16,976 bases of DNA from Clostridiales bacterium (lineage in GTDB: Bacteria > Bacillota > Clostridia > Oscillospirales > Oscillospiraceae): contig JAQXNP010000009.1 in assembly GCA_029098065.1 (NCBI GenBank), positions 1 through 16,976 on the forward strand. Direction: 5' to 3'. Made by a program: the position numbers and the translations under genes. A model generated the notes under the pieces. The model was not told the DNA's origin. It saw nothing but the letters and a program-made list of their open reading frames with translations, and did not search any database. Of the stretch, positions 13,803-16,976 are shown in pieces. Within the stretch, counting starts at the first letter, position 1, and each line of letters opens with the position of its first letter.

Positions 13803-15077
13803 TTGAACACCGCCTCATTTGTTCTGCACGGAGATCTGTGTGACAGCCGGGACCCCCAGCACCTGCGGGGAATACCGGGCGGCTTCCTCGTCTGCGTGGA
13901 CGGCCGCTGCGCCGGAGCCTTCCCTGTTCTCCCCGACCGGTATGCCGGTCTTCCCCTCATTGACTGTGCCGGAAAGCTGGTCATTCCCGGCCTCACCGAT
14001 CTCCACGTCCACGCCCCCCAGTACGCCTTCCGGGGACTGGGGATGGATCTGGAACTGCTGGACTGGCTCAATGTCCGCACCTTTCCCGAAGAGAGCCGCT
14101 ACGCCGATCTGACTTACGCCCGGCAGACCTATCAGTCCTTCGCCGATGACCTGAGACGGTCTGCCACCACCCGATGCTGTGTCTTTGCCACTGTGCATCG
14201 GGAGGCCGCCGAACTGCTGATGGATCTGCTGGAGGACACCGGCCTGGTGGCCCTGGTGGGCAAGGTAAACATGGATCGGGACTGTCCGGACGCACTCCGG
14301 GAGGACACCGGGGCCTCCCTGGCGGAGACCCGCCGCTGGCTGGCGGACGTTTCCGGCCGGTATGAGCGGATCTCCCCCATCCTGACCCCCCGGTTCGTCC
14401 CCTCCTGCACCGACGCCCTGCTGGACGGGCTGGGAGAACTGGCCGCCGAAACCGGCCTGCCCGTCCAATCCCATCTGTCGGAAAACCGGGGCGAGGTGGA
14501 GCTGGTGGCCGGTCTGTGCCCTCAGGCCCGCTTTTACGGCGATGTCTACGATCGGTATGGCCTCTTCGGCTCCAACGGCCGGGCGGTGATGGCCCACTGC
14601 GTCCTCTCCTCCGAGGAGGAGACCGCTCTGATGAAGGAACGGGGGACCTTTGTGGCCCACTGCCCGCAGTCCAACGCCAATCTCTCCTCCGGGATCGCAC
14701 CGGTGCGCCGGTATCTGGACGAGGGGCTGAACGTGGGTCTGGGCAGCGATATCGCCGGCGGCTCCTCCCTGTCCATCCTCCGGGCCATGGCCGACGCCGT
14801 TCAGGTCTCCAAGCTCCGCTGGCGGCTCCAGGACCAGAGTCTGAAGCCCCTCACCGCCGCCGAGGCCTTCTACCTGGGCACCGCGGGGGGCGGCGCCTTC
14901 TTCGGGCCGGTGGGCCGCTTTGAGCCGGGCTATGAGATGGACGCCGTGGTGCTGGATGACGCCCGTCTGTCCGCCCCTTTCCCGCTCACTGTGGAAGAAC
15001 GGGTAGAGCGGGCCATCTATCTGTCCGACGACCGTGACATTGTGAAAAAATTCGTCCGGGGCCGCTGCGTCCTGTAA
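13803..15077 (+). CDS. guaD: guanine deaminase (amidohydrolase superfamily)
   Basis: Guanine deaminase hydrolyses guanine to xanthine and ammonia in purine salvage and catabolism. The 424-aa protein has the metal-site PGLTDLHVHAPQY (His68, His70), followed by the guanine-deaminase hallmark RGLGMDLELLDWLN. It also has SHLSEN, MAHCVL, HCPQSNANLSSG and GLGSDIAGG, carrying the remaining metal and catalytic His/Asp residues. I start it at TTG 13803, with AAAGGA 10 bases upstream. The frame is open to 13698, but that region is the riboswitch, and nearby ATG codons at 13780 and 13792 reach stops within a few codons. The guanine riboswitch upstream supports guanine as substrate and separates it from related chlorohydrolases. 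A strong terminator follows. Confidence 0.93.
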   Translation: MNTASFVLHGDLCDSRDPQHLRGIPGGFLVCVDGRCAGAFPVLPDRYAGLPLIDCAGKLVIPGLTDLHVHAPQYAFRGLGMDLELLDWLNVRTFPEESRYADLTYARQTYQSFADDLRRSATTRCCVFATVHREAAELLMDLLEDTGLVALVGKVNMDRDCPDALREDTGASLAETRRWLADVSGRYERISPILTPRFVPSCTDALLDGLGELAAETGLPVQSHLSENRGEVELVAGLCPQARFYGDVYDRYGLFGSNGRAVMAHCVLSSEEETALMKERGTFVAHCPQSNANLSSGIAPVRRYLDEGLNVGLGSDIAGGSSLSILRAMADAVQVSKLRWRLQDQSLKPLTAAEAFYLGTAGGGAFFGPVGRFEPGYEMDAVVLDDARLSAPFPLTVEERVERAIYLSDDRDIVKKFVRGRCVL

Positions 15078-15088
15078 CCGGAACCGAA

Positions 15089-15129
15089 AAAGCGCCCCGG
15101 CGCGGGAAATTCCCGCGCCGGGGCGCTTT
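15089..15129. terminator. bidirectional intrinsic terminator between guaD and the HAD gene
   Basis: Positions 15089-15108 are the exact reverse complement of 15110-15129, so the stem is very long and GC-rich in the middle, with A/T ends. On the plus strand TTT-C-TG-TTT follows; on the minus strand the A-rich left side reads as TTTTT. It serves both convergent genes. Confidence 0.95.
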
Positions 15130-15148
15130 CTGTTTCTGCCGGACGGTT

Positions 15149-15973
15149 CTACCGCTCCAGCACATAACGCTCTACCATCTGACCCACGCCCGCCTCGGTA
15201 TTGGCGGGGGCCCGGTACCGGGCGGCAGCCCTGGCCTGGTCGGTGCCGTTGTCCATGGCAAAAGACCAGCCGGCCCACTCCAGCATCTCCAGATCATTGC
15301 CCGCGTCTCCGAAGGCCATGACCTCGGAGGGCGCCAGTCCCAGTTGATCCGCCAGAGCCCGGAGGGCCGTGCCCTTGTTCACGCCGCCTGCGGCCAGTTC
15401 CATGTTGTGCCGGAGGGCCTGGGCCTCCTCCAGGGGCCCTGTGGCCATTGCCTCGGCCAGCACCCGCTCCCGCTTCTCCGGCGGGACATAGAAGAGGTTG
15501 AATTTCTCCACATCCCGCCCCGCCAGCGCCCGGCCCAGGTCAGGAGGAAAGACCGCTCTGGACTCGTAAAAATCGGCAAAGGCGGCGGTCAGGTTGTTGT
15601 GGCGGATCAGCGCCTTCTCTGACAAACGGACGTAATTCTGCCCCTGGCAGTAGACCTCAAAGACAATGCCCTCCGCGTGGAGCATGTCGATGATCTTCAG
15701 CGCCTGGGCATTGGGAATGGCCTTCTCCCACAGGGTCCGGCCGGTGGCCGTCTCCCGCACCGCGGCGCCGTTGCTGATGAGGGCATAGTCCACCCCGCCC
15801 AGCTGCTCCGCCGTATCGCCGATGAGGCTCCAGGTCCGCCCGCTGGCGATGGCCAGCTTCACCCCCCTGGCCGATGCGGCCCGGAGAGCGTCGATGTTCC
15901 GCCGGGGTACGGTGACATGGTCGGCGTCCAGCAGAGTGCCGTCCATATCCATGACGATGAGCTTGATTTCCAA
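15149..15973 (-). CDS. Cof-type HAD-IIB family hydrolase
   Basis: A 274-aa haloacid-dehalogenase superfamily phosphatase of the Cof/YidA type, usually acting on sugar phosphates or other small phosphorylated metabolites; the substrate here is unknown. Motif I is DMDGTLLD (nucleophile Asp9, acid Asp11), motif II is IASGR near 42-46, motif III is Lys200 and motif IV is GDAGNDLEML (222-231, Asp223 and Asp227). The C2-type cap domain lies between about 85 and 190. The start is TTG 15973, with GGAG about 11 bases upstream; the transketolase stop is 16 bases before it, so the two are probably co-transcribed. It converges on guaD with a shared terminator. Confidence 0.93.
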   Translation of the reverse strand: MEIKLIVMDMDGTLLDADHVTVPRRNIDALRAASARGVKLAIASGRTWSLIGDTAEQLGGVDYALISNGAAVRETATGRTLWEKAIPNAQALKIIDMLHAEGIVFEVYCQGQNYVRLSEKALIRHNNLTAAFADFYESRAVFPPDLGRALAGRDVEKFNLFYVPPEKRERVLAEAMATGPLEEAQALRHNMELAAGGVNKGTALRALADQLGLAPSEVMAFGDAGNDLEMLEWAGWSFAMDNGTDQARAAARYRAPANTEAGVGQMVERYVLER

Positions 15974-15989
15974 CGTAAATTTTACTCCA

Positions 15990-16958
15990 TTACCGCTTCA
16001 GTTTGACCGCCTGACAGGCCTTTTCGGCAATGGCCCCGGCGGTGAGGCCGTACTTCTCCAGCACCAGCTCGGCTTTGCCGGAGCGGCCGAACACATCCTC
16101 CACCCCGTGGCGGAGCACCGGCACCGGGCAGCACTCGCTGACACAGGCGCACACCGCCTCGCCCAGCCCGCCGATGATATTGTGCTCCTCGGTGGTGACA
16201 ATGCACCCGGTCTCCCGGGCGGCCTGACACACTAAGTCTTTGTCCAAAGGCTTGATGGTATGCATATCGATGACCCGGGCGTCGATGCCCTCTTCCGCCA
16301 GCTGCCGGGCGGCCTCCAGAGCCTTCTGCACCATCAGGCCCACGGCGATGATGGTCACATCCTTCCCGTCCCGGAGGGTGACGCCCCTGCCCAGCTCAAA
16401 CTGATAGCCGGGGATGGAATCGGTGACGGTCTCCACCGCCAGCCGTCCCAAGCGGAGGTAGGCCGGACCCTCATAGTCCAGCAGCGCCTTCACCGCCAGG
16501 GTCATCTCGTTGCCGTCGCAGGGACAGCAGACCACCATTCCGGGGATGGACCGCATGGTGGCGAAATCCTCACAGCACTGATGGGTGGCGCCGTCCTCTC
16601 CCACGGACAATCCGCCGTGGGAACCCACGATCTTCACGTTGAGGTGGGGATAGGCCACCGAGTTGCGCACCTGCTCAAAGGCCCGTCCGGCGGCGAACAT
16701 GGCGAAAGTGTTGGCAAAAGGCTTTTTGCCGCAGGTAGCCAGTCCGGCAGCCACGCCTACCATGTTGCTCTCGGCGATGCCCATGTCGAAAAACCGGTCG
16801 GGATAGGCCTTGGAAAACCCATCGGTCTTGGTGGCGCTGGCCAGATCGGCGTCCAGCACCACCAGCTCGGGGTACTGCTCGGCCAGATCGACGATGGCCT
16901 TGCCGTAAGCGGCCCGGGTCGCGGGTTTGTCTCCCCAGTTTCGCACCCGCCATTTCAA
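15990..16958 (-). CDS. transketolase, C-terminal subunit
   Basis: This is the pyrimidine-binding and C-terminal half of a split transketolase, which needs an N-terminal TPP-binding partner to move two-carbon ketol units in the non-oxidative pentose phosphate pathway. The 322-aa chain has FFDMGIAESNMVGVAAGLA (catalytic Glu63), GSHGGLSVGEDGATHQ, CPCDGNEM and the C-terminal domain VIDMHTIKPLDKD...TTEEHNIIGGLGEAV. The partner should lie just beyond the right edge on the same strand. The start is uncertain: the TTG at 16958 has no convincing ribosome binding site, and the frame is open to the window edge at 16976, so the true start may be TTG 16958, the GTG a few codons downstream, or outside. DXP synthase and pyruvate dehydrogenase beta subunits are less likely on the motif pattern. 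Confidence 0.9.
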   Translation of the reverse strand: MKWRVRNWGDKPATRAAYGKAIVDLAEQYPELVVLDADLASATKTDGFSKAYPDRFFDMGIAESNMVGVAAGLATCGKKPFANTFAMFAAGRAFEQVRNSVAYPHLNVKIVGSHGGLSVGEDGATHQCCEDFATMRSIPGMVVCCPCDGNEMTLAVKALLDYEGPAYLRLGRLAVETVTDSIPGYQFELGRGVTLRDGKDVTIIAVGLMVQKALEAARQLAEEGIDARVIDMHTIKPLDKDLVCQAARETGCIVTTEEHNIIGGLGEAVCACVSECCPVPVLRHGVEDVFGRSGKAELVLEKYGLTAGAIAEKACQAVKLKR

Positions 16959-16976
16959 GCCGGTGAAAGGCGGCAG

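Noticed and set aside
13780..13806. ATG starts at 13780 and 13792 in front of guaD
   Set aside because: They read ATG-GAA-TAA and ATG-GAT-CAA-ATT-TGA, so they stop at once; a leader-peptide role is possible but unsupported.
13815..15278. Minus-strand open frame of 487 codons opposite guaD
   Set aside because: It is antisense to guaD and crosses the terminator into the HAD gene; no domain is recognisable.
1..16976. CRISPR arrays, transposases, integrases, tRNA or rRNA genes
   Set aside because: No regular direct repeats with spacers, no mobile-element proteins and no recognisable tRNA or rRNA sequence were seen.

Overview
The window looks like a stretch of GC-rich Bacillota (Clostridia) chromosome, most likely from the Oscillospiraceae (Flavonifractor/Pseudoflavonifractor-like). 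The evidence is a PolC-type Gram-positive replicative polymerase, a DUF951 protein, a two-subunit transketolase, a Gram-positive style pyrH-frr-uppS-cdsA-dxr-rseP-ispG-polC cluster, and clear SigA-type promoters and AAGGAG-type ribosome binding sites. The lineage is inferred from gene content, not from a database search. Non-ATG starts are common: TTG for dxr, the DUF951 gene, guaD, the HAD gene and probably the transketolase subunit, and GTG for the S1-like gene.

Positions 1-7111 (minus strand) form one long operon read from pyrH towards polC: UMP kinase, ribosome recycling factor, undecaprenyl diphosphate synthase, CDP-diglyceride synthase, DXP reductoisomerase, site-2 protease, IspG, and the start of PolC, which runs off the left edge. 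It joins translation (frr), isoprenoid and lipid-carrier supply (dxr, ispG, uppS), phospholipid synthesis (cdsA), envelope proteolysis (rseP) and replication (polC). Two GC-rich hairpins without U-tracts lie inside it (between frr and uppS, and between ispG and polC).

Positions 7200-8620 (minus strand) hold a consensus promoter, a small DUF951 gene overlapping hisC by four bases, hisC, and a strong intrinsic terminator separating hisC from the pyrH operon. A divergent plus-strand gene (8688-9626) encodes a three-domain S1 RNA-binding protein.

Positions 9627-11530 are the accessory part. A 349-base gap (9627-9975) contains a dense set of nested inverted repeats that I read as a candidate structured RNA with its own minus-strand promoter and terminator. 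Next come two visibly less GC-rich, apparently decaying genes: a PAP2-like membrane protein whose natural start is put out of frame by one base in an A-run, and an XRE-HTH/membrane regulator broken by a small frameshifting deletion.

Positions 11468-13626 hold two DNA maintenance genes in divergent orientation, rarA (minus) and nth (plus), each with an extended -10 promoter. Positions 13639-15077 hold guanine deaminase (guaD), preceded by a clear guanine-type purine riboswitch. Its downstream terminator pairs with the aptamer itself, which predicts that guanine turns the gene on. A long bidirectional terminator (15089-15129) separates guaD from a minus-strand pair: a Cof-type HAD phosphatase and the C-terminal transketolase subunit, whose partner subunit should lie just beyond the right edge.

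The most interesting items are the predicted guanine-ON riboswitch of guaD and the unassigned structured RNA candidate at 9723-9911. I found no CRISPR array, transposase, rRNA or tRNA.
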